Source: Microbacterium algeriense (GTDB taxonomy: Bacteria > Actinomycetota > Actinomycetes > Actinomycetales > Microbacteriaceae). From it: DNA of 64,000 bases. Location: the NCBI RefSeq assembly GCF_008868005.1, contig NZ_WAAO01000001.1, positions 806,001 through 870,000 on the forward strand, read 5' to 3'. The position numbers were made by a program, and so were the translations under genes. Below, piece by piece: positions 1-8,772 of the stretch (positions are counted from its first letter, which is position 1; each line of letters begins with the position of its first letter). Under the pieces are notes generated by a model. The model saw nothing but the letters and a program-made list of their open reading frames with translations. It was not told the DNA's origin and did no database searches.

Positions 1-529
1 TCGAGTCCACCCACTCGCCGTCCCAGAAGAGCGTATCGCGCTGCCGTCCTTCGTGACGGAATCCCGCCTTCTCATAGGACCGTTCGGCGCGCGGATTGAA
101 GGCGAACACGTCGAGGCCGACGCGGTGCACGCCCAGGTCGTCGAACGCGTGATCGAGCACGGCGCGCGCGGCCTCGGTGCCGTACCCGCGCCCCATCCAT
201 CCGGGATTGAGAGCGATGCGGAAGTTCATCGCCGCGTCGTCCGGCTCGAGCTCGTTGAGCACGACCTCCCCGACGTACCTCTCCGTCGCGAGGTCGATGA
301 TCGCCCAGTCGGCGCGATCATCGCGGTCGGCGAGCGAGGTCAGGTGCCGCAGCACGTCGTCCCGCGAGAACGTCCGGCGCGTGCCGGTCAGCCGCAGGGT
401 CTCCGGATCGGAGATGCCCTCCATCGCGCCGTCGATGTGCGACGGACCCAGGGGTTCGAGCCGGAGCCGCGGCGTCATGAGCGTGGCCACGGCGGTCAGG
501 AGGGAGGTGTCGATGGACGGCGGATTCAT
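1..529 (-). CDS. GNAT family N-acetyltransferase, C-terminus cut by window edge
   Basis: Reading the minus strand from the ATG at 529 gives an open frame to the window edge with a RimJ-like acetyltransferase pattern: TPRLRLEPL near the start, then GEVVLNELEPDDAAMNFRIAL, then the acetyl-CoA loop GWMGRGYGTEAARAVLDHAF and the typical FNPRAERSYEKAGFRHEG. Members of the family transfer acetyl from acetyl-CoA to a protein N-terminus or small amine; the substrate cannot be told from sequence. The stop codon lies outside the window. An internal ATG at 478 is an alternative start just before the conserved TPRLRLEPL block. Confidence 0.85.
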   Translation of the reverse strand, partial: MNPPSIDTSLLTAVATLMTPRLRLEPLGPSHIDGAMEGISDPETLRLTGTRRTFSRDDVLRHLTSLADRDDRADWAIIDLATERYVGEVVLNELEPDDAAMNFRIALNPGWMGRGYGTEAARAVLDHAFDDLGVHRVGLDVFAFNPRAERSYEKAGFRHEGRQRDTLFWDGEWVDS

Positions 530-654
530 GGGTCCTCAGAGGTCGGCAGAGCATCGGGCCGAAGGCGGCGCGCCCGTCCATCGTGGCACGGCCGCGGCTC
601 GGGTGTCCGGAGCCGTCGATAGGGTGGTGCCGACCTCGAGGAAGGATTCGATCC

Positions 655-1035
655 ATGGCACCCGTCGTCACGGCGCTCGACCACATCCAGCTGCCCGTCC
701 GAGACCTCGGCGAGGCCGTCGCCTGGTATCGGGAAGTCCTCGGCTTCCAGCTGCTCACCGATTACGGGGCCTACGCCATGCTGCGACTCGAACCCGCCCT
801 CGACCTCATGCTGTGGGAAGCCCAGGAGTACACCCCGATGCGCGTCGCGCTCGACGGCGAGATCAAGCCGGTATTCTTCCTCAAGAGCACGGCGCTCGAC
901 GAGCTCGCCCGTCGTCTGGAGCGCGCGGAGGCGGCCGTCGGCAGCGCGGAGGACCTGGGGTTCGCCCGGGTGCGCAAGTTCTCCGATCCGAGCGGGAACC
1001 TCCTCGGCGCGATCGAGTTCGCCGCGCAGGGCTAG
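655..1035 (+). CDS. VOC (glyoxalase/bleomycin-resistance fold) family protein
   Basis: The 126-residue product starts APVVTALDHIQLPVRDLGEA and continues WYREVLGFQLLTDYG, the usual betaalphabetabetabeta start of the vicinal oxygen chelate fold, with a candidate metal ligand His10. It ends SDPSGNLLGAIEF, where the Glu is the usual C-terminal ligand. Single-domain members act as dimers on small molecules or bind antibiotics; the substrate is not identifiable. The ATG at 655 follows GAGGAAGG and is preferred to an upstream in-frame ATG at 583 that adds a non-conserved extension. It stands alone, facing the exporter gene that ends 11 bp downstream. Confidence 0.85.
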   Translation: MAPVVTALDHIQLPVRDLGEAVAWYREVLGFQLLTDYGAYAMLRLEPALDLMLWEAQEYTPMRVALDGEIKPVFFLKSTALDELARRLERAEAAVGSAEDLGFARVRKFSDPSGNLLGAIEFAAQG

Positions 1036-1046
1036 CGGTCCGGGGC

Positions 1047-2456
1047 TCAGCGCCGCACGCGCGCGCGGGTCTTCGCGACGCTCGCGAGGGTGGCCCGCAG
1101 CGGCGTCCCGAGGTACAGGCCGAGAGAGGCGCCGGATGCGAGTCCGATCCCGATCACCGCGGCGTCGATCAAGGAGCCGCCGCTGTCGAGCATGCCCGAC
1201 GACGTGCCGGCCGAGTGCACCATCTCCAACAGCCCCTGGAACACGGCGACACCGGGGACCAGCGGGACGATGGCCGCGGTGGTCACGGCGACGGACGGCA
1301 CATGCAGGTTGCGGGCGATCAGCATGCCGACGAAGCTCGCGAGCAGCGCTCCGATCGCGCTCGCGGCGGCAGGATGCAGGTTCACGGCGATCGTGGACGA
1401 GTACCCCGCCAGGGTGACGGCGCTGAGCAGCGCGCTGACCAGGATGATCCGGAGGCCGGCGCCGTTGAACACGGCCACGGCGACCGCGATGATGATCGCG
1501 CCCGTGAACTGGTTCAGGAGCGGGCCGAACGGGGCGGGATCGTCGGGCAGGTCCATCGTGAACCCGAGCACGCCGCCCAGCTCCAGCCCCACGAGGATGC
1601 CGATCACGACGCCGAGCGTCTGCATCGTCAGATCGAGGATCCGCCCGCCGGCGGTCAGGGCGAATCCGTCGATCGCATCCTGCGCAGCCCCGACGACGGT
1701 GAGCCCGGCGAGCATGAGCACGATTCCCGAGGCCACGATGATCGACGGGCGGATGTCGACGAACGGCTCGATCCCCGCCGTGCCGAGCGCGGAGACGACG
1801 ACCGCGACGACCGTGGTCACGAACCCGCCGGCGATCTGGCTGAAGAACAGCGGAACCCGCAGTCGGGCGAGACCGGCCTGCGTGAGGGCGGCGCACAGTG
1901 CCGCGATGAAGGTGAGACCGACGATGATGGGAGCCGCGCCGAGCATGATGCTCACGCCGACCGCGAGCAGTGCGCGGGCGACGATCACGACGGGCTGCTG
2001 GTAACGGAACGGCATGCGCCGGATGACCCGGAACGCGGTGCGCGCGGCTTCCAGATCGAGGCCGTCGTCGATGTCGGCGACGAGCGCCTGCACGCGCTGC
2101 AGCTTCGCGTGATCGGGCGCCGTGACGCGCACCACGCGGACCAGCGTCTCCGGCCACACCTCGCCGCTCAGGTGGAAGGACACCGTGATCGAGTTGTAGG
2201 TGACGTCGACCTGCACCCCGCGCATCCCGTAGGCATCGCACACGCGCGTGATCGCCAGCGTGACCTCGTGGGCCGACGCGCCGACCGCGAACATCGACTC
2301 CCCGATGCGCGTGGCGAGATCGAGCACGCGCGGCACGGTGCGCTCATCGATGATCGGCATCGCCTCGGTGTGCGCGACGGCCAAGGGATCGGTGTGCAGC
2401 AGACGGCGGACCGAGGTGAGCAGGGGGCGGCGGGATCTCGGAGCCATATGCTCCAT
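1047..2456 (-). CDS. Threonine/serine exporter, ThrE family
   Basis: The product of about 469 residues has the two-part ThrE architecture: an N-terminal cytoplasmic region (ATRIGESMFAVGASAHEVTLAI, then VDVTYNSITVSFH, the DUF1212 pattern) and about ten hydrophobic segments ending in the ThrE_2 half. Corynebacterium glutamicum ThrE, of similar length, exports L-threonine and L-serine using the proton motive force. The start is either ATG 2456 or ATG 2447; a longer upstream open frame reads low-complexity Arg/Ser/Pro and is not conserved-looking. The gene is monocistronic and converges with the VOC gene. Confidence 0.85.
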   Translation of the reverse strand: MEHMAPRSRRPLLTSVRRLLHTDPLAVAHTEAMPIIDERTVPRVLDLATRIGESMFAVGASAHEVTLAITRVCDAYGMRGVQVDVTYNSITVSFHLSGEVWPETLVRVVRVTAPDHAKLQRVQALVADIDDGLDLEAARTAFRVIRRMPFRYQQPVVIVARALLAVGVSIMLGAAPIIVGLTFIAALCAALTQAGLARLRVPLFFSQIAGGFVTTVVAVVVSALGTAGIEPFVDIRPSIIVASGIVLMLAGLTVVGAAQDAIDGFALTAGGRILDLTMQTLGVVIGILVGLELGGVLGFTMDLPDDPAPFGPLLNQFTGAIIIAVAVAVFNGAGLRIILVSALLSAVTLAGYSSTIAVNLHPAAASAIGALLASFVGMLIARNLHVPSVAVTTAAIVPLVPGVAVFQGLLEMVHSAGTSSGMLDSGGSLIDAAVIGIGLASGASLGLYLGTPLRATLASVAKTRARVRR

Positions 2457-2514
2457 TCTCGCGCCCTGCCGGCCGGCTTCGCGGCGGCGACCCGGCCGAT
2501 GCCGGATACCGCGC

Positions 2515-2721
2515 TCAGCGGGACGTCGGCGGGAGCTTGTCGACGCCGTGGCGGTTCGGCTTGCCCGGTTCGGCGGCGGTCTCCGGAGAAGCGTGGGGCG
2601 TCCCGCTGGGCGACTCGGAGGTCGGGTAGCTGGGCTCTTCGATCTCGACCGCCTTGTCGCGCTCCTCCAGAGGAGGCAGGTGGTCGAGTGGCTGCTTGAT
2701 GTCATCGGGGTTGTGGCTCAT
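2515..2721 (-). CDS. Small hypothetical protein, Pro/Glu rich
   Basis: A 68-residue ORF begins MSHNPDDIKQPLDHLPPLEE and is rich in Pro, Glu and Ser without hydrophobic segments, so it is probably disordered. It lies between the exporter gene (58 bp further on the same strand) and the divergent small acidic gene at 2883. Its ATG is preceded by GGAGCC on the minus strand. I do not recognise a family. Codon use with G/C third positions and the clean gene boundaries support a real gene. Confidence 0.5.
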   Translation of the reverse strand: MSHNPDDIKQPLDHLPPLEERDKAVEIEEPSYPTSESPSGTPHASPETAAEPGKPNRHGVDKLPPTSR

Positions 2722-2882
2722 GGCTCCAGGCTCCGATGGGACCCGCGTGCGGACCAGGGGGTTGTCAGGGTGAGCCTGCTGTGGTTCGGGCTCAGTGTCG
2801 CGACGGGATGCGCGCAGGTCAACCCCCTGATCACGACGCGCGAACCGGCCTACGGTCGAGCCACCGAACAGAGGAGAAGAGC

Positions 2883-3047
2883 ATGAGCGATCCGCAGAAC
2901 ACGCAGGGCACGCCCGGACCCGACGAGGAAGCCGACACCGCGTCCGGCGGCGCGCCCGACGACTCGTCCCCCGACACCGACGAGGTGCTGGAGGACGAGA
3001 CGACCGACGACGAGGGCAAGCCCCTCGAGAACCCCTCCGGAGGCTGA
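2883..3047 (+). CDS. Small acidic disordered protein
   Basis: A 54-residue product starting MSDPQNTQGTPGPDEEADTA contains about 19 Asp/Glu, no Cys and no hydrophobic stretch. The strong ribosome binding site GAGGAGAAGAGC precedes the ATG. Two other genes in the window (50259 and 60543) encode similar 50-56 residue acidic proteins behind AGGAGG sites. The function is unknown; such proteins are often stationary-phase or stress products in Microbacteriaceae, but that is inference. Confidence 0.6.
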   Translation: MSDPQNTQGTPGPDEEADTASGGAPDDSSPDTDEVLEDETTDDEGKPLENPSGG

Positions 3048-3050
3048 GCG

Positions 3051-3140
3051 ATGCCCAAGTGGGTGACGTGGATGCTGGTCGGCAGCGCGGCGACGGCGGC
3101 ATTCATCGCCGGCGTCCGCACCGGCCGCACCCCGCGTTAG
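3051..3140 (+). CDS. Possible 29-residue single-pass membrane peptide
   Basis: A short ORF starts 3 bp after the preceding acidic gene and encodes MPKWVTWMLVGSAATAAFIA followed by GVRTGRTPR. It has one hydrophobic segment of about 16 residues and a positively charged C-terminal tail, as expected of a membrane micropeptide. GGAGGC lies 4-9 bp upstream of the ATG, inside the end of the upstream gene, so translational coupling is likely. No family is recognised; support is the ribosome binding site and the charge pattern only. Confidence 0.4.
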   Translation: MPKWVTWMLVGSAATAAFIAGVRTGRTPR

Positions 3141-3158
3141 CGCGCATCCCATCCCCTG

Positions 3159-3218
3159 TTCCGGTCGCGATATAACAGCCTCCGGGGCCGGTTTTGGCTG
3201 TTATATCGCGACGGGAGC
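3159..3218. repeat. Long palindromic repeat, copy 1 (type A)
   Basis: Left arm with core GTCGCGATATAACAGCC and right arm GGCTGTTATATCGCGAC flank a 15-bp loop. The outer ends differ slightly (TTCCG against GGGAGC). It lies between the 29-residue ORF and the amine oxidase, 17 bp before the latter's start. It belongs to a seven-copy family in this window and could act as a hairpin in RNA. Confidence 0.9.
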
Positions 3219-3235
3219 GGCGATACGCTGACAGC

Positions 3236-4558
3236 ATGGAGCACGTCGACACGATCGTGGTGGGTGCCGGCGTCGCCGGGCTGACCGCGGCACGCCTGCT
3301 GCAGGACGCCGATCGCCGCGTGATCGTGCTCGAGGCGCGGGATCGCGTCGGGGGGCGCGTGCACACCGACCGCACCTCCGGGACGGTGGACCTCGGGGCC
3401 TCCTGGATCCACGGAGTCACCGGCAGCCCGGTCGCCGCCGCGGCAGAGGCGTTCGGGATGCGCATGGTCGAGTTTACCGTCGGGGGCTACCAGGTCGACA
3501 GCAGACCCATCGCCTCCTTCGATCCTGACGGTCGTCGGCTCTCGGACGAGGCCGCGCGTCGGTTCGCGGCCGATGTGCACGCGGTCGACGCCGCGCTCGT
3601 CGAGGTGATCGCCCACTCCGCCCCCGAGGCCTCCTACCGCGACGTCACTGAGGCTGCTCTCACCCGGTACGGCGCGGATGCGGACCGGACGCAGCGCGTG
3701 CGGGAGTATCTGGAGCACCGTGCCGAGGAGCAGTACGGCGCGTGGATCGAGGACCTCGCCGCGCACGGCCTGGACGACGACGAGATCGACGGCGACGAGG
3801 TCGTGTTCCCCGACGGCTACGACGTGCTCCCCGACCGGCTCGCGGCGGGGCTCGATGTGCGCCTGGGGCAGGTCGTCACGGGCATCGACTGGGGGGACGG
3901 CGTCCGGGTGCGCACCGCGTCGTCCGAGTTCGCGGCCGACACCGCGGTCGTGACGCTGCCGGTGGGGGTGCTGCAGTCCGGAACGGTCGAGATCACACCG
4001 CCGCTGCCGCCGCGGAACGCCGAGGCGCTCGGGCGTCTGCGCATGAACGCCTTCGAGAAGGTCTTCCTCCGCTTCCCGGAGCGCTTCTGGGACGAGGGCG
4101 TGTACGCGGTCCGGCAGCAGGGTCCGCAGAGCCGGTGGTGGCACTCCTGGTACGACCTCACCGCCGTGCACGGCGAACCGACCCTGCTCACGTTCGCCGC
4201 GGGACCTGCCGCGACCGCGACCAGGGACTGGGACGACCGGCGCGTGGTGGAGTCGATCCTGGTGCAGCTGCGCCGGCTGTACGGCGATCGGGTCGTCGCG
4301 CCCACGCACGTGCACCGGACGGGCTGGCAGGACGACCCCTACTCCCGCGGCTCGTACGCCTATATGACGCTCGGGTCGACCACGGCCGACCACGACGACT
4401 TGGCCGCACCCGTCGGCGACGTGCTGCACCTCGCGGGAGAGGCCACCTGGACCGACGACCCCGCGACGGTTCCGGCCGCGATGCTGTCGGGACACCGCGC
4501 CGCCGAGCGGATCCTCGCACGCGCCGTGCCGATCGATCGGCTCTGGGCCGGAGCGTAG
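3236..4558 (+). CDS. FAD-dependent flavin amine oxidase
   Basis: The 440-residue product opens with the dinucleotide-binding motif DTIVVGAGVAGLTAARLL, followed by LEARDRVGGRVHTD, and ends with the FAD-contacting block HLAGEATWTDDPATVPAAML and SGHRAAERI. These are hallmarks of the flavin monoamine/polyamine oxidase superfamily, which oxidises amines to imines with H2O2 release. There is no signal peptide, so it is cytosolic. The ATG at 3236 follows a short upstream extension that is merely read-through of the palindromic repeat. The formylglycine-generating enzyme gene follows 51 bp downstream, possibly in one transcript. Confidence 0.88.
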   Translation: MEHVDTIVVGAGVAGLTAARLLQDADRRVIVLEARDRVGGRVHTDRTSGTVDLGASWIHGVTGSPVAAAAEAFGMRMVEFTVGGYQVDSRPIASFDPDGRRLSDEAARRFAADVHAVDAALVEVIAHSAPEASYRDVTEAALTRYGADADRTQRVREYLEHRAEEQYGAWIEDLAAHGLDDDEIDGDEVVFPDGYDVLPDRLAAGLDVRLGQVVTGIDWGDGVRVRTASSEFAADTAVVTLPVGVLQSGTVEITPPLPPRNAEALGRLRMNAFEKVFLRFPERFWDEGVYAVRQQGPQSRWWHSWYDLTAVHGEPTLLTFAAGPAATATRDWDDRRVVESILVQLRRLYGDRVVAPTHVHRTGWQDDPYSRGSYAYMTLGSTTADHDDLAAPVGDVLHLAGEATWTDDPATVPAAMLSGHRAAERILARAVPIDRLWAGA

Positions 4559-4609
4559 GCGCACAGCCCACCCTGCCGCAGCGGCTCCGCGGACACTACG
4601 CTCGGTCTC

Positions 4610-5521
4610 GTGACGAACACGCGCGACATGGTCCTCATCCCCGGCGGCACGTTCCTGATGGGGTCCGAGGAGTTCTACCCCGACGAGCGGCCCGTCCACG
4701 AGCGCGCGGTCGAGTCGTTCCACATCGACCGCTACCAGGTGACCAACGAGCAGTATGCGGCGTTCGTCGACGCGACCGGATACGTGACGGTGGCCGAGCG
4801 CGGGCTCGACCCCGCCGCGTTCCCCGGCGCCGACCCCGCCGACCTCGTGCCGGGATCGATGGTGTTCACGCCCACGTCCGGACCGACCGACCTGCGCGAC
4901 TGGCGCAACTGGTGGCGCTGGCAGCCCGGCGCGATGTGGCGCCGTCCCTTCGGCCCCGAGTCCTCGATCGACGACCGCCTGCAGCATCCGGTGGTGCACA
5001 TCGCCTTCGAGGACGCGGTGGCGTACGCCGAGTGGGCGGGCATGCGGCTGCCCACCGAGGCCGAGCACGAGTACGCGGCGCGCGGCGGACGGGACGGCGC
5101 CCGGTTCGCCTGGGGCGACGAGGCCTACCCGGACGGTGTGGCGCAGGCGAACTCCTGGGTCGGCCGTTTCCCCTACGACAACCAGGGCGTCGGCGGCACG
5201 GCGCCCGTGGGTTCGTACCCTCCGAACGGGTACGGCCTCTTCGACATGATCGCCAACGTGTGGGAGTGGACGACCGACTTCTACACGCCCCGGCACGTGC
5301 GGCTCTCCGACCACCCGGTCGACGCCGGCAAGCGGACCAACCTCCTCGCGGCGGCGAGCGCCCAGGAGGGCTTCCCCGACATCCCGCGCCGCGTCCTCAA
5401 GGGCGGCTCGCACCTCTGCTCCCCGGACTACTGCCTGCGCTTCCGGCCGGCGGCGCGCTCGCCGCAAGCCGAGGACACCGGGATGTCGCACATCGGGTTC
5501 CGTCTCGCGCGCTCCGCGTGA
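4610..5521 (+). CDS. Formylglycine-generating enzyme (sulfatase-modifying factor)
   Basis: The 303-residue protein has the full FGE-sulfatase fold: DMVLIPGGTFLMGS, HPVVHIAFEDAVAYAEWAGM, RLPTEAEHEYAARGG, GLFDMIANVWEWTTDFY and, decisively, RVLKGGSHLCSPDYCLRFR. The two Cys in LCSPDYC match the copper-binding catalytic pair of aerobic FGE, which oxidises a Cys in sulfatase CxPxR motifs to formylglycine. This separates it from non-catalytic relatives and from EgtB, whose DinB domain is absent. The start is GTG 4610. No sulfatase gene is present in the window, so the partner lies elsewhere or the substrate differs. Confidence 0.88.
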   Translation: MTNTRDMVLIPGGTFLMGSEEFYPDERPVHERAVESFHIDRYQVTNEQYAAFVDATGYVTVAERGLDPAAFPGADPADLVPGSMVFTPTSGPTDLRDWRNWWRWQPGAMWRRPFGPESSIDDRLQHPVVHIAFEDAVAYAEWAGMRLPTEAEHEYAARGGRDGARFAWGDEAYPDGVAQANSWVGRFPYDNQGVGGTAPVGSYPPNGYGLFDMIANVWEWTTDFYTPRHVRLSDHPVDAGKRTNLLAAASAQEGFPDIPRRVLKGGSHLCSPDYCLRFRPAARSPQAEDTGMSHIGFRLARSA

Positions 5522-5545
5522 GACGGCCCCGCCCCTCGTCCGCCC

Positions 5546-7897
5546 TCAGCCGGCGGCGACGATGTCGATCGTGGTGACGGTCTCCTCGTGATCGCAGGCG
5601 GAGCCGACCCACAGCCGGATCCTCCCCGGCTCGACGCGGCGGATGCCGTCCGTGCCCGTGAACGCGAGGCGCTCCGCCGGCACGGTGAACTCGATGCGCT
5701 GCTCCGTCCCCGCTTCCAGCGTCACGCGCTGGAAGCCGATCAGCTGGGCGACGGGCCGTGCGACGCTGGCGACCTCGTCGTGGGCGTAGAGCTGCACGAC
5801 GTCGGAGCCCTCGCGGGGGCCGGTGTTGCGCACGAGCACGGAGGCGCGGATGATCCCGTCCGCGGGAACGGTCGGCGCGCTCGTGAGATCCTCGTGCGCG
5901 AAGGTCGTGTAGCCGAGGCCGAAGCCGAACGGCCGGACCGGCGTGGGGTCGACGCTCGTGACGTCGGTGCGTCCGCCGAGCGCGGCGTGCAGGTACGAGG
6001 AGGGCTGCGCGCCGGCTGACCGGGGGAGCGAGACCGGCAGCCGCCCGGACGGCGAGACCCGACCGCTCAGCACGGCCGCGACGGCGGGGCCGCCCTCCTC
6101 TCCCGGGAAGAAGGCCTGCAGGACCGCGGCCGGACGGGGCCGGTCCGAGCGGCGAGCGCCGACGGTCGCGGCGGAGCCGTTCACGGACCCGAGCCCCGCG
6201 GTCATCCCCGACGCCCCCTCGCGGTGCGGCAGTGCCCAGTCGAGGGCGTACGGTCGACCGGTGAGCGCGAGGAGCACCACCGGCGTCCCGGTCGCGACGA
6301 TCGCCTCGACCAGAGCGCGCTGCACGCCGGGCAGCTCCAGGGAGTCGACGTCGTTGCCCTCGCCGACCGTGCCGCGCCCGAACAGTCCGGCACGGTCTCC
6401 GACCACGACGACGGCCACGTCGGCCTCGGTCGCGGCGGACACCGCGGCCGGGAAGCCGCTGCGGTCCTCGCCCTCGACGTCGCACCCGACGGCGGTCGTG
6501 AACTCGGCGCCCGGCAGCTCGGCGCGCAGTCCCTCGAGCACGCTCGGGAGTGCGATGCCGGCGGGAACCTCCGGGTGATGCGCCAGCACGTGGTTGACGA
6601 ACGAGTAGCAGCCCATGAGCGCCTCGGCGCTGTCGGCGTTGGGGCCGATCACGGCGATGCGCGGTGAACCGGAGGGGTCGAGCGGCAGGACCCCGTCGTT
6701 GCTCAGCAGGACGATCGACTTCTCGGCGAGGCGACGGGCGAGCGTGCGGTGCTCGGCGGAGTCCAGGTCGATCGCGGTCGGCGGCGCGGTGAAGTCGGCG
6801 TCGAGCAGGCCCAGCTCCTCCTTCTGCGCCAGGACGCGTCCGACCGCCCTGTCCAGGATGTCCGGGGCCAGCGAGCCGTCGCGTACCTGTGCTGCGAGGG
6901 TCGTGTAGGCATCGGGGGAGGGCAGCTCCACATCGATCCCCGCGGTGAGGGCGAGCGCCGCGGCCTCCGCCGAGTCCGCGGCGACGTGGTGCATGGTGCG
7001 CAGGAAGTCGACCGAGAAGTAGTCCGACACCACGACGCCGTCGAAGCCCCAGCGCCCGCGCAGCACCTCGTCGAGGTAGTACGGGTCCGCCGCCACGGGC
7101 ACGCCGTCGATGTCGGTGTACGAGTTCATGACGCTGCGCACACCGCCCTCGCGCACGGCCATCTCGAACGGGGGGAGCAGCACGTCCTCGATCTCCCGGC
7201 GTCCGGCCGACACCGGCGCGTGGTTGCGCCCGGCCCGCGAGGCCGAGTAGCCGACGAAGTGCTTGAGCGTGGCGTGCACGCCCTCCGCCTGCATGCCGCG
7301 CACGTAGGCGGTGCCGATCGTGCCGACGACCAGAGGATCCTCCGCGATGCACTCGTCGACGCGCCCCCACCGCGGGTCGCGGATGACGTCGAGCACGGGG
7401 GCGAGCCCCTGATGGATCCCCAGCGCCCGCATCGACGAGCCGATCACGCGACCGACCTGCTCCACCAGGTCGGGGTCGAAGGATGCTCCCCAGGCGAGCG
7501 GCGTCGGGAAGGTCGCGGCCTGCCACGCGGCGAGCCCGGTCAGGCACTCCTCATGCACGAGCGCCGGGATCCCCAGTCGTGTCTGGGTCTGCAGACGCGA
7601 CTGCTCGCTCCAGAGCCACCGCGCACGGGCGATCGGCTCGACGGGGCGGGTGCCGTAGACGCGGGTGAGGTGCCCGATCCCGTGCGCCGTCGCCTCCTCG
7701 TAGCGGGTGGAGGTCTTCTTCTCCCCGGCCATCGGCGCCACGAGTTCATCGCCCTGATCCACCCAGAAGCCGACGAGCTGCGCCTGCTTCTCCTCGAGCG
7801 TCATCTGATCCAGGAGCCCCTCCACGCGGGGGGAGAAGCGGGGGCGGGTGTGCGGAGAGGGCACGTCGGCCTCTTTCTGTGGTGATTCGATCGACAT
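5546..7897 (-). CDS. Glycoside hydrolase family 3 enzyme (beta-xylosidase/beta-glucosidase type)
   Basis: The 783-residue protein has the GH3 layout: an N-terminal barrel (LLDQMTLEEKQAQLVGF; GLAPVLDVIRDPRWGRVDE; LKHFVGYSASRAGRNHAP), the nucleophile Asp in GVVVSDYFSV near residue 325, a second alpha/beta domain (LARRLAEKSIVLLSNDGVLP) and a C-terminal fibronectin-III-like domain (VLVRNTGPREGSDVVQLY). No signal peptide is visible, so it cleaves imported oligosaccharides in the cytoplasm. The ATG at 7897 is 2 bp from the end of the upstream permease. The order binding protein, permease, permease, GH3 with divergent LacI matches the bxlEFGA/bxlR xylobiose locus of Streptomyces, so xylo-oligosaccharides are a likely substrate. 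Confidence 0.88.
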   Translation of the reverse strand: MSIESPQKEADVPSPHTRPRFSPRVEGLLDQMTLEEKQAQLVGFWVDQGDELVAPMAGEKKTSTRYEEATAHGIGHLTRVYGTRPVEPIARARWLWSEQSRLQTQTRLGIPALVHEECLTGLAAWQAATFPTPLAWGASFDPDLVEQVGRVIGSSMRALGIHQGLAPVLDVIRDPRWGRVDECIAEDPLVVGTIGTAYVRGMQAEGVHATLKHFVGYSASRAGRNHAPVSAGRREIEDVLLPPFEMAVREGGVRSVMNSYTDIDGVPVAADPYYLDEVLRGRWGFDGVVVSDYFSVDFLRTMHHVAADSAEAAALALTAGIDVELPSPDAYTTLAAQVRDGSLAPDILDRAVGRVLAQKEELGLLDADFTAPPTAIDLDSAEHRTLARRLAEKSIVLLSNDGVLPLDPSGSPRIAVIGPNADSAEALMGCYSFVNHVLAHHPEVPAGIALPSVLEGLRAELPGAEFTTAVGCDVEGEDRSGFPAAVSAATEADVAVVVVGDRAGLFGRGTVGEGNDVDSLELPGVQRALVEAIVATGTPVVLLALTGRPYALDWALPHREGASGMTAGLGSVNGSAATVGARRSDRPRPAAVLQAFFPGEEGGPAVAAVLSGRVSPSGRLPVSLPRSAGAQPSSYLHAALGGRTDVTSVDPTPVRPFGFGLGYTTFAHEDLTSAPTVPADGIIRASVLVRNTGPREGSDVVQLYAHDEVASVARPVAQLIGFQRVTLEAGTEQRIEFTVPAERLAFTGTDGIRRVEPGRIRLWVGSACDHEETVTTIDIVAAG

Positions 7898-7899
7898 CG

Positions 7900-8772
7900 T
7901 CAGCCCTTGACCGCGCCGGTGAGTCCGCCGACGATCCGGCGCTCGAAGAGGCTGAAGAAGATCAGGGCGGGGATCATCGACAGCGAGGTGAAGGCCAGCA
8001 CTTTCGCGGTGTCGACCGAGTATTGGGAGGCGAAGGACTGCACGCCGAGCGGGAGCGTGAACGAGGCGGCGTCGTTGAGCACGAACAGGGGCAGGAGGTA
8101 GCCGTTCCAGCTGCCGATGAAGGCGAGGATGCCGGTCGTGATCACGCCGGGGATCGACAGCGGCAGCACCATGCGCCAGAAGAAGCCCATCCGGCTGCAT
8201 CCGTCGATGAACGCCGCCTCCTGGATCTCGTCGGGGATCGCGCGCAGGAACGGGACCAGGATGATGATCGTCGTCGGCAGGGCGAACGCGATCTGCGGCA
8301 GGATGACCCCGCCGAGCGAGTTCATCAGCCCGAGGCTGCGGACGACGATGTACAGCGGCGTGATCGCGACGGTCAGCGGGAACATGAGCCCCGCGGCGAA
8401 GAACGCGTAGAGCACCCCGCGACCGACGAACCGGTACCGCGCGAGCACATAGGCGGCCATCAGGCCGAGCGCGACCACGCCGATGGTCGTGGTGAGGGCG
8501 ACGATCGTGGAGTTGAGGACCTGCCGCCAGAAGATCCCGCCGGTGATGACGTCGAGATAGTTCGACAGCACCCAGGGCTGCGGCAGCCCGGACGGGTCCG
8601 TGGTGATCTGCGCGTTCGTGCGGAAGCCGCCGATGATGATGTACGCGATCGGGGCGAGCATGAGCCCGACGACGATCAGCGCCACGAAGTACACGGTGGG
8701 GTTCGCCCACGGCAGTCGTGCGCGTGCGGGCCGTCCCGGCCGCTGGGTGACGAGTACCGAGGTGGCGGTCAT
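7900..8772 (-). CDS. Sugar ABC transporter permease, MalG type
   Basis: A 290-residue membrane protein with six predicted segments carries the EAA loop EIQEAAFIDGCSRMGFFWRM, the contact site for the shared ATPase of CUT1 transporters. It begins MTATSVLVTQRPGRPARARL, a basic cytoplasmic tail, and ends GGLTGAVKG as MalG homologues often do. Its ATG overlaps the stop of the preceding permease by 4 bp, showing translational coupling. No ATPase gene is in this operon; an MsiK-like shared ATPase encoded elsewhere is expected, as in other actinobacterial CUT1 systems. Confidence 0.9.
   Translation of the reverse strand: MTATSVLVTQRPGRPARARLPWANPTVYFVALIVVGLMLAPIAYIIIGGFRTNAQITTDPSGLPQPWVLSNYLDVITGGIFWRQVLNSTIVALTTTIGVVALGLMAAYVLARYRFVGRGVLYAFFAAGLMFPLTVAITPLYIVVRSLGLMNSLGGVILPQIAFALPTTIIILVPFLRAIPDEIQEAAFIDGCSRMGFFWRMVLPLSIPGVITTGILAFIGSWNGYLLPLFVLNDAASFTLPLGVQSFASQYSVDTAKVLAFTSLSMIPALIFFSLFERRIVGGLTGAVKG

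Noticed and set aside
4610..5521. EgtB-type ergothioneine synthase
   Set aside because: No DinB domain is present and both FGE-specific catalytic Cys (LCSPDYC) are there.
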